Assembly (NCBI GenBank): GCA_945863875.1
Contig: CAMBBS010000006.1
Coordinates: 62,001 to 126,000 of the forward strand
Source: Desulfopila aestuarii DSM 18488
GTDB taxonomy: Bacteria; Desulfobacterota; Desulfobulbia; Desulfobulbales; Desulfocapsaceae
DNA: 64,000 bases
Direction: 5' to 3'
The notes beneath the pieces were generated by a model. That model did no database searches and was not told the DNA's origin. It saw only the letters and a program-made list of their open reading frames with translations. Both the position numbers and the translations under genes were made by a program. Position 1 is the first letter of the stretch, and every line of letters begins with the position of its first letter. This document shows, in pieces, positions 1 through 8,739 of this stretch.

Positions 1-484
1 TCAATCCTGTCAAACGGTCTATGGCCAGCGAATCGGTAAATTCCCCGGTACCGACGCGGAAAAAGAGTTCTGGATGACCGGAAAGCGACTCGGTGAGTTC
101 TTTGAAAAGCGGCTCTGTATTCACATAGAAAGTAAGCCAGGGATTGTTGAGATAGGCCTGCAGAATGCAGTAGACACAGTCAATGGGGCAGTTTGTACCG
201 GTGTTGAGCACCTGATAATCACAACACTGGTATTCTCGCGTCCCTGGGCAAGGCTTAAAAAAAACGCCCCTGTTCATGCAGAGGTACAATTGCCGCTTAC
301 CGGCGGACAGGTTCTCGACATAGTCATCAGCCAGGCTGTTCGGTTTTTGCCGGTCGGGGACTACCGACCAGGGAAGTTGCGCCCGATGGATGATTTCCTG
401 TGTGTAATCGAGGTGCAGACAGGATTCTTCGACATAAATCTGGTTAATATAGTAAGACGAGTCCTTCCAACTGTGTCTCTGCAT
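1..484 (-). CDS. Spore photoproduct lyase-like radical SAM protein (N-terminal part, runs off left edge)
   Basis: Reading leftward from ATG 484-482 gives about 161 open codons before the window ends. The translation has a Cys-rich lead-in (CPGTREYQCCDYQVL) and then CPIDCVYCILQAYL, a CxxxCxxC radical SAM cluster motif in the form typical of the SPL/SplB family, which splits the spore photoproduct thymine dimer using SAM and a 4Fe-4S cluster. The C-terminal half is outside the window. The start codon overlaps the stop of the upstream glycosyltransferase gene by one base (TGATG), so translational coupling is likely. SPL homologues occur in non-sporulating bacteria, where the substrate is less certain. 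Family is clear; exact function is inferred. Confidence 0.8.
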   Translation of the reverse strand, partial: MQRHSWKDSSYYINQIYVEESCLHLDYTQEIIHRAQLPWSVVPDRQKPNSLADDYVENLSAGKRQLYLCMNRGVFFKPCPGTREYQCCDYQVLNTGTNCPIDCVYCILQAYLNNPWLTFYVNTEPLFKELTESLSGHPELFFRVGTGEFTDSLAIDRLTGL

Positions 485-1392
485 CAAGAACGCTCCCCGG
501 GCACTGGAAAATTTTTCATGGCTTTCTCCTCGTAAACAGGAATCAGGTCAAAGAAAGAACGACCAAGCTCCATTTTGTTATGTTTCAGGCAACCGTTGCC
601 GAAAATGGTGATTTTTTTCTTCAACTCCTGCAATGCCATGCGATGCATCCGGCAGTCAAGCACCCCGGAATCGAGCAGTTTTCTCAGACTGTATATACGC
701 ATCCGGTCCATACCAAGAGCCAATTGCGAAGAGACCTGATCTTCCCGTCCGCCCTCTTTGACGGTCAGCGGTTTATCGACGAGAAGAAAAGGATATCGAC
801 AACTTATCCGCAACCACAGGTCATAATCTTCGCAACATTGCAGGGATTCATCAAAAAATCCAACCTGGTCGAAGAGTTCTCGTTTCATCATGACCGTCGA
901 CAGACCCACCGTGCAGAGGCGCAGGCACTGGGCGAAGATATCGCCGTCGCCGGGAATATGTTTCTTTTTCTGATTCAAATACTGGCCCCTGCGCAGCCAT
1001 TTCTCCCGCGTGTGACTGATCCGGCAGGCGGGATTATCGGCAAGATATGCATATTGCCTTTCGAGTTTTCGTCTCTGCCAGTGATCATCTGAATCGAGAA
1101 AGGCAATGTAAGGAAAAGTTGCCTGACGCACACCATAATTGCGCGCCGCAGCCGGGCCGCTATGGTCCTGGGCGTAAACTTTGCACATTTTTTTAGCGGA
1201 ACTCGATAAATCATTGAGTAATTGAGCAGTGTCATCCGTTGAACCATCGTCAACAATAATGAGCTCGGAACATTGCACCGTCTGGTTGCATACCGAATCA
1301 ACCGCCCGCTTGAGCAGTGAGCTTCGATTGAACGTCGGAATAACCACTGATACCGGACAGCTTTGCATATTTTCGTGTTTGGGCACAGACAT
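484..1392 (-). CDS. Family 2 glycosyltransferase
   Basis: 302 residues. The N-terminal GT-A fold is clear: VSVVIPTFNRSSLLKRAVDS, then ELIIVDDGSTDD and a DSDD metal-binding signature (FLDSDDHW). GT2 enzymes transfer a sugar from a nucleotide sugar to a lipid, glycan or protein acceptor. No membrane segment is evident, so it is probably cytoplasmic or peripheral. A good Shine-Dalgarno sequence is not visible at either candidate start (Met1 or Met9). The stop overlaps the start of the SPL-like gene downstream, which suggests one transcript. Acceptor and sugar cannot be told from the sequence. Confidence 0.85.
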   Translation of the reverse strand: MSVPKHENMQSCPVSVVIPTFNRSSLLKRAVDSVCNQTVQCSELIIVDDGSTDDTAQLLNDLSSSAKKMCKVYAQDHSGPAAARNYGVRQATFPYIAFLDSDDHWQRRKLERQYAYLADNPACRISHTREKWLRRGQYLNQKKKHIPGDGDIFAQCLRLCTVGLSTVMMKRELFDQVGFFDESLQCCEDYDLWLRISCRYPFLLVDKPLTVKEGGREDQVSSQLALGMDRMRIYSLRKLLDSGVLDCRMHRMALQELKKKITIFGNGCLKHNKMELGRSFFDLIPVYEEKAMKNFPVPGERS

Positions 1393-1507
1393 AGAAAAAT
1401 ATTATTACATATGGCACTTTTCGTTGTCTATACTGTATACTACAATATTTAAAAAAATATACTCCTTCCCTCCGGGAAGTTTCAATTTTGATTTAAACGG
1501 CTTTAGA

Positions 1508-3007
1508 ATGACCACTGAAATACTCATTAATGCTACAAGCTATGAGGTTCGCCTTGCGCTTGTAGAAGACGGCAACCTCAGCGAATTCCATATGCAGAGA
1601 CCAACGGAAAAGGGTCTGATGGGAAACGTGTACAAAGGCAAGGTCGTCCGTGTCCTCCCGGGAATGCAGGCCGCTTTCGTCGATATCGGTCTTGAACGTA
1701 CCGGCTTTCTTTATGTGGACGATGTCTGCGTTGCTTCCTCGCCATCATGCGACTATACTCCCTGTATCACCGATTGCGCAAACAGCCATATTCGAGCCCA
1801 GGGGCTGCATATTGAAAACCTCCTCAGAGAAGGACAGGACATCCTGGTGCAGGTCAGTAAAGATCCCATAGGAACGAAAGGGGCCAGGTTAACCTGCCAC
1901 ATCACCCTCCCCTGTCGCAATCTCGTCTTCATCCCGCAAACCGATCATATCGGTATTTCGCGTAAAATAGAGGATGAGGAGATCCGAGACAGGCTCAAGG
2001 CGCTGATCGAAGAAATCAGACCTCAAGGGACAGGATTCATTGTTCGTACCGTTGCCGAACATGCTACCCGGGAGGAACTCGAGGCCGACATGGAATTTCT
2101 CATGCTTCTCTGGGATGACATTGTCGACAAGGCGGAACACATGGAATCCCGATCACTTGTGCATAGAGATCTCGATATTACCTTGCGCTGCATCAGAGAT
2201 TTTTTTACCATGGACGTTGATAGCCTGATCATAGACGATCCGGTCGCCCACGAAAAAATACTCCGCCATGCAAAAACCTTTGCCCCCCAGTTGCTCGACA
2301 AAATATCTCTCTATGAGGATATCACCCCGCTCTTTGAATTCTATAACATCGAAGTGGAAATTTCTCGGGCCATTGAAAAGAAAGTCTGGCTGCGATCCGG
2401 CGGGTATATCATCATTGAGAGCACCGAGGCACTTTCAGTAATTGACGTCAATACCGGGAGATATGTCGGAAACAATGACCTCAATGACACGATTTTCAAA
2501 ACCAATATGGAAGCCGCCATCGAAATAGCCTATCAACTGCGTTTAAGAAATATCGGCGGGATTATTATCATCGATTTTATCGATATGGAAGACGATAGCC
2601 ACCGTGAGCAGTTATACGCAACATTCAAAGAGGCGGTAAAAAAAGATAAAAGCAGAAATAACATTCTGAAACTCTCTGAATTCGGCCTGGTACAGATGAC
2701 CAGAAAACGCAGCAGTGAGAACCTGCACCAGCTGATGTGTGAACCATGCCACTACTGTGCCGGCGAAGGGATGCTTAAATCCCGCCGGACCATCTGCTAT
2801 GATATTTTCAGAAAGATCAACAGGAATTCCAAGAAACACAAGGGCGGCAATATTACTCTGCAGGTACACCCCAGAATTGCCGACATGCTGAACAATGAAG
2901 AAGAGCTGACCAAGGCCAAGGTAGAAAAAGAAATTGGCAAAAGAATCATTGTTGCGCCTTCCAAAGACCTCCATATCGAGAAATACGAGGTTATATGGCA
3001 GCGTTAG
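1508..3007 (+). CDS. rng: Ribonuclease G
   Basis: 499 residues, the usual RNase G length and much shorter than RNase E. The frame is open further upstream, but homology begins at ATG 1508 (MTTEILINATSYEVRLALVE). An S1 RNA-binding segment follows (GNVYKGKVVRVLPGMQAAFVD), then the catalytic domain with the Mg-binding aspartates in VIDVNTGRYVG and IIDFIDMED, and a zinc-link-like CEPCHYC near residue 415. RNase G is a single-strand endoribonuclease that matures 16S rRNA 5' ends and degrades mRNA. The gene stands alone, divergent from the glycosyltransferase gene. An insertion with three extra cysteines (around residues 77-93) lies inside the S1 region. Confidence 0.93.
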   Translation: MTTEILINATSYEVRLALVEDGNLSEFHMQRPTEKGLMGNVYKGKVVRVLPGMQAAFVDIGLERTGFLYVDDVCVASSPSCDYTPCITDCANSHIRAQGLHIENLLREGQDILVQVSKDPIGTKGARLTCHITLPCRNLVFIPQTDHIGISRKIEDEEIRDRLKALIEEIRPQGTGFIVRTVAEHATREELEADMEFLMLLWDDIVDKAEHMESRSLVHRDLDITLRCIRDFFTMDVDSLIIDDPVAHEKILRHAKTFAPQLLDKISLYEDITPLFEFYNIEVEISRAIEKKVWLRSGGYIIIESTEALSVIDVNTGRYVGNNDLNDTIFKTNMEAAIEIAYQLRLRNIGGIIIIDFIDMEDDSHREQLYATFKEAVKKDKSRNNILKLSEFGLVQMTRKRSSENLHQLMCEPCHYCAGEGMLKSRRTICYDIFRKINRNSKKHKGGNITLQVHPRIADMLNNEEELTKAKVEKEIGKRIIVAPSKDLHIEKYEVIWQR

Positions 3008-3059
3008 CACTCTCTCTTCACCTCCTCACAAACTCATCACATAAGGATAATGTTACACA

Positions 3060-4433
3060 ATGGCGTTTTCTGACAGGCTAAAATTAAAAGGATCTCGTTT
3101 TTTAGGCACCGGTTTTTTCGTTATGCTGCTCATGGCTGGAGCGGCCATTTTCATTCTTTTTTTCGAAGGTGAACGTCCGGTTATCAATCTGCAGCAGTCA
3201 AGTGCCTTTGTCGGCAAGAATGGCAAATTTCACTATACGGTCATCGATACGAAAAGTGGCATTCACACCATTAACGTGTGGGGAATACAGGATAATGTTA
3301 AAAAAATGCTGCATGCTGTGTCCAATCCAAGAACAAAATACACCGGTGCGGCTGGACCTCATGAAGACACCGGAACAATCACTTTTGATGTAAAGAAAGA
3401 AGGTTTCAAAGACGGCCCCATGTCCATTATGATTGAAGCTACCGATTTTTCATTGCGTGGCTGGTTGGGCGGCAACAAAGCCGTAACCACTAAAGTGGTC
3501 ACTGTCGATACTATACCTCCGCGCCTTGAGATTCTGCACAGTGAAAAATATATCTCACCCGGCGGGACAGGCATTGCCGTTTACCGCCTTTCCGACCAGG
3601 GAAGTCGTCATGGAATAAACATGAATGGTATCTTTACTGCCGGATTTCCTCTTGGTAACGGCCGGGACGATACCTATATCTCTTTTTTTGCGTTGCCCTT
3701 TGATACCGAAAATATAGAGAGTTTGAACGTCTCGGCAGAGGACCCGGCCGGTAACAATACCATTGTCCCTTTTACGGCCGTTTATCAACCGGTAGAACAA
3801 AAACGCGACAGCATTACCATCAGCGATGGGTTTCTAGAGACGAAGATTCCGGAATTTCAGCAACATTATCCGGAAATGCAAGGTGATTTTGTCGACAAAT
3901 ACCTCTATTCCAACTCCACCATCAGAATCCAGAACAATGAGAAAATCGCCCAGTTATGCAAAAACCCGCACTCCGAGCGACTCTGGCAGGGAAGTTTCAA
4001 CCGCATGCCGGGGAGTTCCCGGGCCGGATTCGCTGATCACAGAACCTACCTTTACAAAGGCGAGGCTATTGATCAACAGGTGCATCTCGGTATGGATATC
4101 GCCTCAACCCAAAGGGCTGATGTCAGGGCGGCCAACCGAGGAATCGTTACCTTTGCCGACTATCTCGGCATCTATGGCAACATGGTGCTGGTCGATCACG
4201 GGCAGGGGGTTTTCAGCCTCTATTCCCACCTGAGTCAGATGAATATTGCTCCCGGCGACATGGTTGACCAGAAAACTGTTCTTGGTTTAACCGGTACGAC
4301 AGGCATGGCCGGCGGTGATCACCTTCATTTTTCTATGCTGGTGCATGGTGTATTCGTGACACCAAAGGAGTGGTGGGATCAGCATTGGGTGACAGTCACC
4401 ATTGAAGAACCAATAACTGCTTCGAAATTTTAA
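3060..4433 (+). CDS. Membrane-anchored M23 family metallopeptidase
   Basis: 457 residues. One hydrophobic segment near residues 17-35 anchors the protein with the bulk in the periplasm. A long beta-rich region of unknown fold (about 40-300) precedes a LytM/M23 domain at about 335-440 with the zinc ligands in HLGMDIA (H342, D346) and HLHF (H423), and the SHLS histidine near 390. M23 enzymes cut peptidoglycan cross-bridges; with the HxxxD and HxH motifs intact this one is probably active, not only an activator. It lies 52 bp after rng with the same orientation. Confidence 0.88.
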   Translation: MAFSDRLKLKGSRFLGTGFFVMLLMAGAAIFILFFEGERPVINLQQSSAFVGKNGKFHYTVIDTKSGIHTINVWGIQDNVKKMLHAVSNPRTKYTGAAGPHEDTGTITFDVKKEGFKDGPMSIMIEATDFSLRGWLGGNKAVTTKVVTVDTIPPRLEILHSEKYISPGGTGIAVYRLSDQGSRHGINMNGIFTAGFPLGNGRDDTYISFFALPFDTENIESLNVSAEDPAGNNTIVPFTAVYQPVEQKRDSITISDGFLETKIPEFQQHYPEMQGDFVDKYLYSNSTIRIQNNEKIAQLCKNPHSERLWQGSFNRMPGSSRAGFADHRTYLYKGEAIDQQVHLGMDIASTQRADVRAANRGIVTFADYLGIYGNMVLVDHGQGVFSLYSHLSQMNIAPGDMVDQKTVLGLTGTTGMAGGDHLHFSMLVHGVFVTPKEWWDQHWVTVTIEEPITASKF

Positions 4434-4507
4434 GAAGTTCCGTTTCCAGGGACGACAATATGACAGAGGAAGAAACAACATTTACCCTTAAGGTGTCGTC
4501 ATTCCTG

Positions 4508-4675
4508 TCAGTCCTCGAAATCATAGTCAGGATGGCCGCAGAGTGAACAGCGAAGAGTCTGATCGTGTTTGTCGAAACACCAGCGCCAATTTTTCTCACT
4601 TATCATGGGTTCTTCTTCGACGCCGCATGTAACGCAGACCCACTTGTCTCCATCTTCTGTTTCAAATAAATGCAT
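4508..4675 (-). CDS. Small zinc-ribbon protein of unknown function
   Basis: 55 residues from ATG 4675, preceded by AAAAAAAGG at suitable spacing. The open frame extends 43 codons further upstream, but that part shows no protein-like features. The protein carries CVTC (14-17), Cys33 and CSLC (43-46), the pattern of a small zinc-binding or rubredoxin-like fold, plus an acidic end (HPDYDFED). It is convergent with the M23 gene and divergent from lptF. I do not recognise a specific family. Confidence 0.55.
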   Translation of the reverse strand: MHLFETEDGDKWVCVTCGVEEEPMISEKNWRWCFDKHDQTLRCSLCGHPDYDFED

Positions 4676-4812
4676 AATTGGCCTTTTTTTGCCCAGGCAG
4701 TCGAACAACTGCTTGGCCTGGAATGAATAAACGTTATAGCAGGAAAGCAACACCCCTGCCGAAGAGAACCATCGTTTTATACAGCATTTTCGTGGAAAAC
4801 ACAAAACCAGTG

Positions 4813-4818
4813 TATAAT
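4813..4818 (+). promoter_or_regulatory. Candidate -10 box upstream of lptF
   Basis: A perfect TATAAT hexamer, immediately preceded by TG, lies 33 bp before the lptF start. No convincing -35 hexamer is seen 16-18 bp upstream, so this is a position-based guess. Confidence 0.4.
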
Positions 4819-4851
4819 TAATTTTCCTGTATCTGATCGGCCGATGTCACC

Positions 4852-6279
4852 ATGAAACTGCACATGAAAACACCAAAACTGATCTACAGCTACCTGGCAA
4901 CGGAAATGCTTGGCCCTTTTTTCGCCAGTTTTCTTATAATGAACTGTGTCTTCTTTCTGGTCAAGCTCATTCCCTTTCTTAACTTTGTCCTCGAACTCAA
5001 TATTGGACTGGCGGACTTTATACGACTTTTTTCCTACCTGTTTCCAAATATTTTTCTTTATTCGATTCCCATGGCCGCAATGCTGGGAATAACCATCGGC
5101 TTTGCCAGGCTGTCCAGTGATTCGGAAATCCTCGCCCTAAAGGCGAGCGGGATCAGTATATACCAGATCCTGCCGCCGGTCGTCATTGTCGCCGGCCTCA
5201 TTGCCCTGCTGACCGGTTTTGTGTCAATACAACTGATCCCGCAGAGCGCTGTCGCCATGAAACAACTTTCCTACCAGCTCCTTAAAGAGAAAATCAGCAG
5301 CGGCATCAAGGAACATATGTTCACCGAGGCCCTCGGTGATGTGGTTGTCTATGTCGATAAAATTGATAAAAAGACCGGAGAGTGGACCGACGTCTGGGTT
5401 TCTGACATGCGGGGCGTCGACAATCCCATTGTCACCATGGCGTCCACAGGGCAGATGAACAGCAGCATCGAAAATATGACGGTTTCCATAGCACTCAGAA
5501 ACGGCAGTTTGCACAAACCGGGCATTGATAACGCCCAGATCGTCCAATTCAATCAATATCAGATTAACATTCCCCTGCAGCTTCCCGACGCCAGAGCCGC
5601 TCGCCTGAAAAAAACCGCTCTGACCATGGCCGAGCTGCGGATGGAAGCACAACAGGCCAAGGAAAATGTCCAGGAGGGCCGGACGGTTCTGATAGAATTT
5701 CATAAACGGCTCGTCCTGCCGGTTGGCTGCCTGATAATAAGCCTCATCGGCCTTCCCCTGGGACTGCAGGCAAGACCAGGTAAAAAAGCTATCGGCATTC
5801 AGGCAGGGCTGGCCATTTTTGTCTTCTACTATGTTTTTTTTACTTTCGGCAAGGCATTGGCGGAACAAGGGGTTCTCCCGGTTTGGCTGGCAATGTGGAG
5901 TCCCAATGTGCTTTTCTTTGGTCTGGCTCTTTTCTGGATAATCAGGATAGCCAATGAACAGCCGCTTTTCCCGGTTGCGCTGACGGCTTTTTTGGGAAAA
6001 ATATCGTCCATGGTGACCTTGCCGTTGCAGGCCATTTATAAAAGAACATTGACCAGGTTCCTCGACAATAAACAAGAGAATCAAGGTCTTGAAGAAAAGG
6101 AAACCTTATCAGCGCAGGAAAACACTCTACGCGGCGATGTCAAAAAGCGGATCTATCATCTGCCGGGTTGTGAACATTACCATTGCCCTCACTGCACCCT
6201 GGAATTTAAAGATGTTCATGTCGCCCGTGGGGCTGGTTTTGCACCCTGCAAAATTTGCCGGGACCTCATGGAGGAATAA
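4852..6279 (+). CDS. lptF: LPS export permease LptF/LptG family with C-terminal Cys-rich tail
   Basis: 475 residues, about 100 more than a normal LptF/LptG. Residues 1-365 are a standard YjgP/YjgQ permease: three N-terminal membrane helices, a periplasmic beta-jellyroll, and three C-terminal helices. With LptB it would extract LPS from the inner membrane. N-terminal features (EMLGPFFASFL, SDSEILALKASGIS) favour LptF over LptG. The unusual part is the tail: after a linker, residues 431-475 read like the metal-binding domain of Ada (YHLPGC, CPHC, then AGFAPCKIC), with cysteines at 440, 445, 448, 466 and 469. No strong Shine-Dalgarno decides between ATG 4852 and ATG 4864. Confidence 0.88.
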   Translation: MKLHMKTPKLIYSYLATEMLGPFFASFLIMNCVFFLVKLIPFLNFVLELNIGLADFIRLFSYLFPNIFLYSIPMAAMLGITIGFARLSSDSEILALKASGISIYQILPPVVIVAGLIALLTGFVSIQLIPQSAVAMKQLSYQLLKEKISSGIKEHMFTEALGDVVVYVDKIDKKTGEWTDVWVSDMRGVDNPIVTMASTGQMNSSIENMTVSIALRNGSLHKPGIDNAQIVQFNQYQINIPLQLPDARAARLKKTALTMAELRMEAQQAKENVQEGRTVLIEFHKRLVLPVGCLIISLIGLPLGLQARPGKKAIGIQAGLAIFVFYYVFFTFGKALAEQGVLPVWLAMWSPNVLFFGLALFWIIRIANEQPLFPVALTAFLGKISSMVTLPLQAIYKRTLTRFLDNKQENQGLEEKETLSAQENTLRGDVKKRIYHLPGCEHYHCPHCTLEFKDVHVARGAGFAPCKICRDLMEE

Positions 6280-6336
6280 GCCCTGACCACAAACTGAAAC
6301 GGCATTGTGCTTTTACCCTCGACGAAAGGAGACACT

Positions 6337-7941
6337 ATGAAACTGCCCACTGGGCTGGAAATGAAGAACCTCGATCATTTGGCAAGTGAGCATTTTGGAA
6401 TTCCCAGTATCGTGCTGATGGAAAATGCCGGTCTCGGAACAGTGAAGATGCTCGAAAAGGAACTGGGCCCCTGTAAAAACACCTTTGCCTTGATATTTAT
6501 TGGTCCCGGCAATAATGGCGGGGATGGATTGGTTATCGGTCGACATCTGCATCAAAGGGGCTGTCAGCCGGTATTCTTTTTCCTTGTCAATCCCGATAGC
6601 CTGAAGGGAGATGCCGCGGTTAATCTGCACATCGTCAAAAAACTCCGGTTGCCCTTTCATCTGGTCGATAATGCCGCGCGGGTGGAAACCATTGCCGTCT
6701 TCTATAAACAAATGGAGTCCAGGGGCTTACCCTGCCATGTTATAATTGATGCAATCTTCGGCATTGGCCTCTGTCGGGAGATAACCGACCACTTTGCCGA
6801 CACCATCGATCTCATCAACACCCCGGGTTTTGGCCATAATGTCCCCGTCGTTTCAGTAGATACCCCCTCCGGCATGGATGCCGATACCGGCAAGATACTC
6901 GGCACCTGCGTACGGGCGAACTATACGGCAACATACTGTTGTGCCAAACCCGGTCACTTCATCCATGGCAGCTCTTCCCTGACGGGCAAACTGGCGATAA
7001 TTGACATCGGCATCCCCCCGGAGGCCGTCGACCGCGCCGACATAACAACAGAGCTCGCCACCGCCGACACGTTTACCGCCCTGTTGCAACCCTTGCGGCG
7101 AGCAAAGGCCTCCCACAAAGGCAGTCATGGACACCTCCTTATTCTGGCAGGGTCGGCAGGCAAGACAGGGGCTGCCGTCCTTACGGCGAAAGGCGCTCTG
7201 CGCAGCGGTGCCGGTCTGGTCAGTCTCTGTGTGCCGCATGATCTCAATGCTGTTTTTGAGACAACACTTATCGAGGCGATGACAGTTCCCCTGCCAAACA
7301 GTTCCCAGTCACTGTCGGTTGCCGACTGGGATGTCATCTCGCAAAATATCGCGGCAAAACAGGCAGTCGTCCTTGGACCCGGCATAGGCATAGATCCGGA
7401 TACCGCTGAACTTGTGCTGAAAATCTACCTTACCGCCCAGTGTCCTCTCATCCTGGACGCCGATGCGCTTACTCTTCTTGCCGGATATCGCAACGAACTA
7501 CCCTCTCCCGCCGGGCCAAGGATTTTTACGCCACACCCAGGCGAACTGGCAAGATTACTCGATAAATCGGCCGACCGTATTCAGGATAATCGACTGCAGG
7601 CCGCTCGTCTGGGGTGCGACCTCTTCCAAAACAGCCTCCACGATATCGTCCTCATACTTAAAGGAGCGGGCACCATAATTGCCGCAAAGAGGGGCTCGGC
7701 CATTATCAATACTACCGGCAATCCGGGTATGGCAACCGGGGGTATGGGCGATGTTCTCAGTGGCGTTATCGGAGCTCTGGTATGCCAAGGGCTGGCCCCC
7801 CTGGATGCTGCAGTGGCCGGTGTCTATCTGCATGGGGCTGCCGCAGATAGACTCTATGAAAAATGCGGCTCAGGCTTTCTCGCCTCGGAGGTCGCCGATA
7901 TGATTCCGTATGTCGTGAAGGAGCACCTGGCGGCGCAATAA
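6337..7941 (+). CDS. nnr: Bifunctional NAD(P)H-hydrate epimerase / ADP-dependent NAD(P)H-hydrate dehydratase
   Basis: 534 residues from ATG 6337, chosen because AAAGGAG lies seven bases upstream; the frame is open ten codons further. The N-terminal YjeF_N domain (to about 215) has GPGNNGGDGLVIGRHL and epimerises damaged NAD(P)HX. The C-terminal YjeF_C domain has the ribokinase-like nucleotide site GNPGMATGGMGDVLSG and dehydrates S-NAD(P)HX using ADP. Together they repair hydrated NADH and NADPH. The gene ends nine bases before the convergent ung gene. Confidence 0.93.
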   Translation: MKLPTGLEMKNLDHLASEHFGIPSIVLMENAGLGTVKMLEKELGPCKNTFALIFIGPGNNGGDGLVIGRHLHQRGCQPVFFFLVNPDSLKGDAAVNLHIVKKLRLPFHLVDNAARVETIAVFYKQMESRGLPCHVIIDAIFGIGLCREITDHFADTIDLINTPGFGHNVPVVSVDTPSGMDADTGKILGTCVRANYTATYCCAKPGHFIHGSSSLTGKLAIIDIGIPPEAVDRADITTELATADTFTALLQPLRRAKASHKGSHGHLLILAGSAGKTGAAVLTAKGALRSGAGLVSLCVPHDLNAVFETTLIEAMTVPLPNSSQSLSVADWDVISQNIAAKQAVVLGPGIGIDPDTAELVLKIYLTAQCPLILDADALTLLAGYRNELPSPAGPRIFTPHPGELARLLDKSADRIQDNRLQAARLGCDLFQNSLHDIVLILKGAGTIIAAKRGSAIINTTGNPGMATGGMGDVLSGVIGALVCQGLAPLDAAVAGVYLHGAAADRLYEKCGSGFLASEVADMIPYVVKEHLAAQ

Positions 7942-7950
7942 TCTCGCCCC

Positions 7951-8655
7951 TCACCATTCTATTGGCTGGATATGGTGCTTCTGGAGATATTCATTACATT
8001 TCACGAAGATTCCCGACCCGAGAAAGGTTCGATGGGCGGAAAGAGGTGAGGGATGGCTGGTAGCCAGGATGAGATGTTTGCTGCGGTCGATCATTGCGGT
8101 TTTTTTCTGGGCAAAGGCCCCCCAAAGCATGAAAACAACATGCTTTTTCTCCCTTGAAATAGTTGAGATAACATCATCCGTCAGGCGATGCCAGCCAAGA
8201 TTTGCATGGGAATTCGGACGCTTGGCTATCACCGTCAAGCTGGCATTGAGCAGCAGAACACCCTGTCTTGCCCATCGGGTCAGATCACTGTCGACACTGA
8301 CTTTTCGCCCGTTGTACACGCTGTTGTTGACTTCCTGCAGGATATTACGCAGGGATGGCGGGACAGGAATTCCGTTTTGTACAGAAAAACATAAGCCGTG
8401 GGCTTCGGGCCCTTTGCCGGGATGCTCATTGAAATAGGGATCCTGACCAATGATGACCACCTTGGTTTCTTCAAGGCTGGTCAGCCGCATCGCCGTAAAA
8501 ACATTCTCCCGCAGTGGAAAGATCTCCCCACCGTGTGTCGAATTTTTGTAGGCACTTCTGAGCAATTCTTTATGCAGCCCCTGTTGCATGAGAGGAACAA
8601 TTTCCTCCCAGAGCGGTGCTTTGTTCTCTTGCCCCGGTCTTAACCGACTCTCCAT
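7951..8655 (-). CDS. ung: Uracil-DNA glycosylase (family 1)
   Basis: 234 residues from ATG 8655; the frame is open 19 codons further upstream, but the family normally starts near here and AGGATAAGG precedes this ATG. The enzyme removes uracil from DNA in base excision repair. Motifs: the water-activating loop GQDPY, LLLNASLTV, and the minor-groove loop HPSPLSAHRTFLGSG. Oddity: the usual GQDPYH-GPGQAHGL is replaced by GQDPYFNEHPGKGPEAHGL, a Phe for His change plus about four extra residues beside the active site. Confidence 0.92.
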   Translation of the reverse strand: MESRLRPGQENKAPLWEEIVPLMQQGLHKELLRSAYKNSTHGGEIFPLRENVFTAMRLTSLEETKVVIIGQDPYFNEHPGKGPEAHGLCFSVQNGIPVPPSLRNILQEVNNSVYNGRKVSVDSDLTRWARQGVLLLNASLTVIAKRPNSHANLGWHRLTDDVISTISREKKHVVFMLWGAFAQKKTAMIDRSKHLILATSHPSPLSAHRTFLGSGIFVKCNEYLQKHHIQPIEW

Positions 8656-8739
8656 TTGCCTTATCCTAGCCGAAACGATGCCCAACGGCACGAAACACGA
8701 CGAAGAATGCATGCTTGGCTGACATAAAGAAAAGTGGCT

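Noticed and set aside
74-535. Plus-strand open frame at the left edge
   Set aside because: The opposite strand encodes the radical SAM CxxxCxxC protein, which explains this region.
5224-6084. 286-codon open frame on the minus strand opposite lptF
   Set aside because: Fully antisense to a confident gene, with no recognisable domain.
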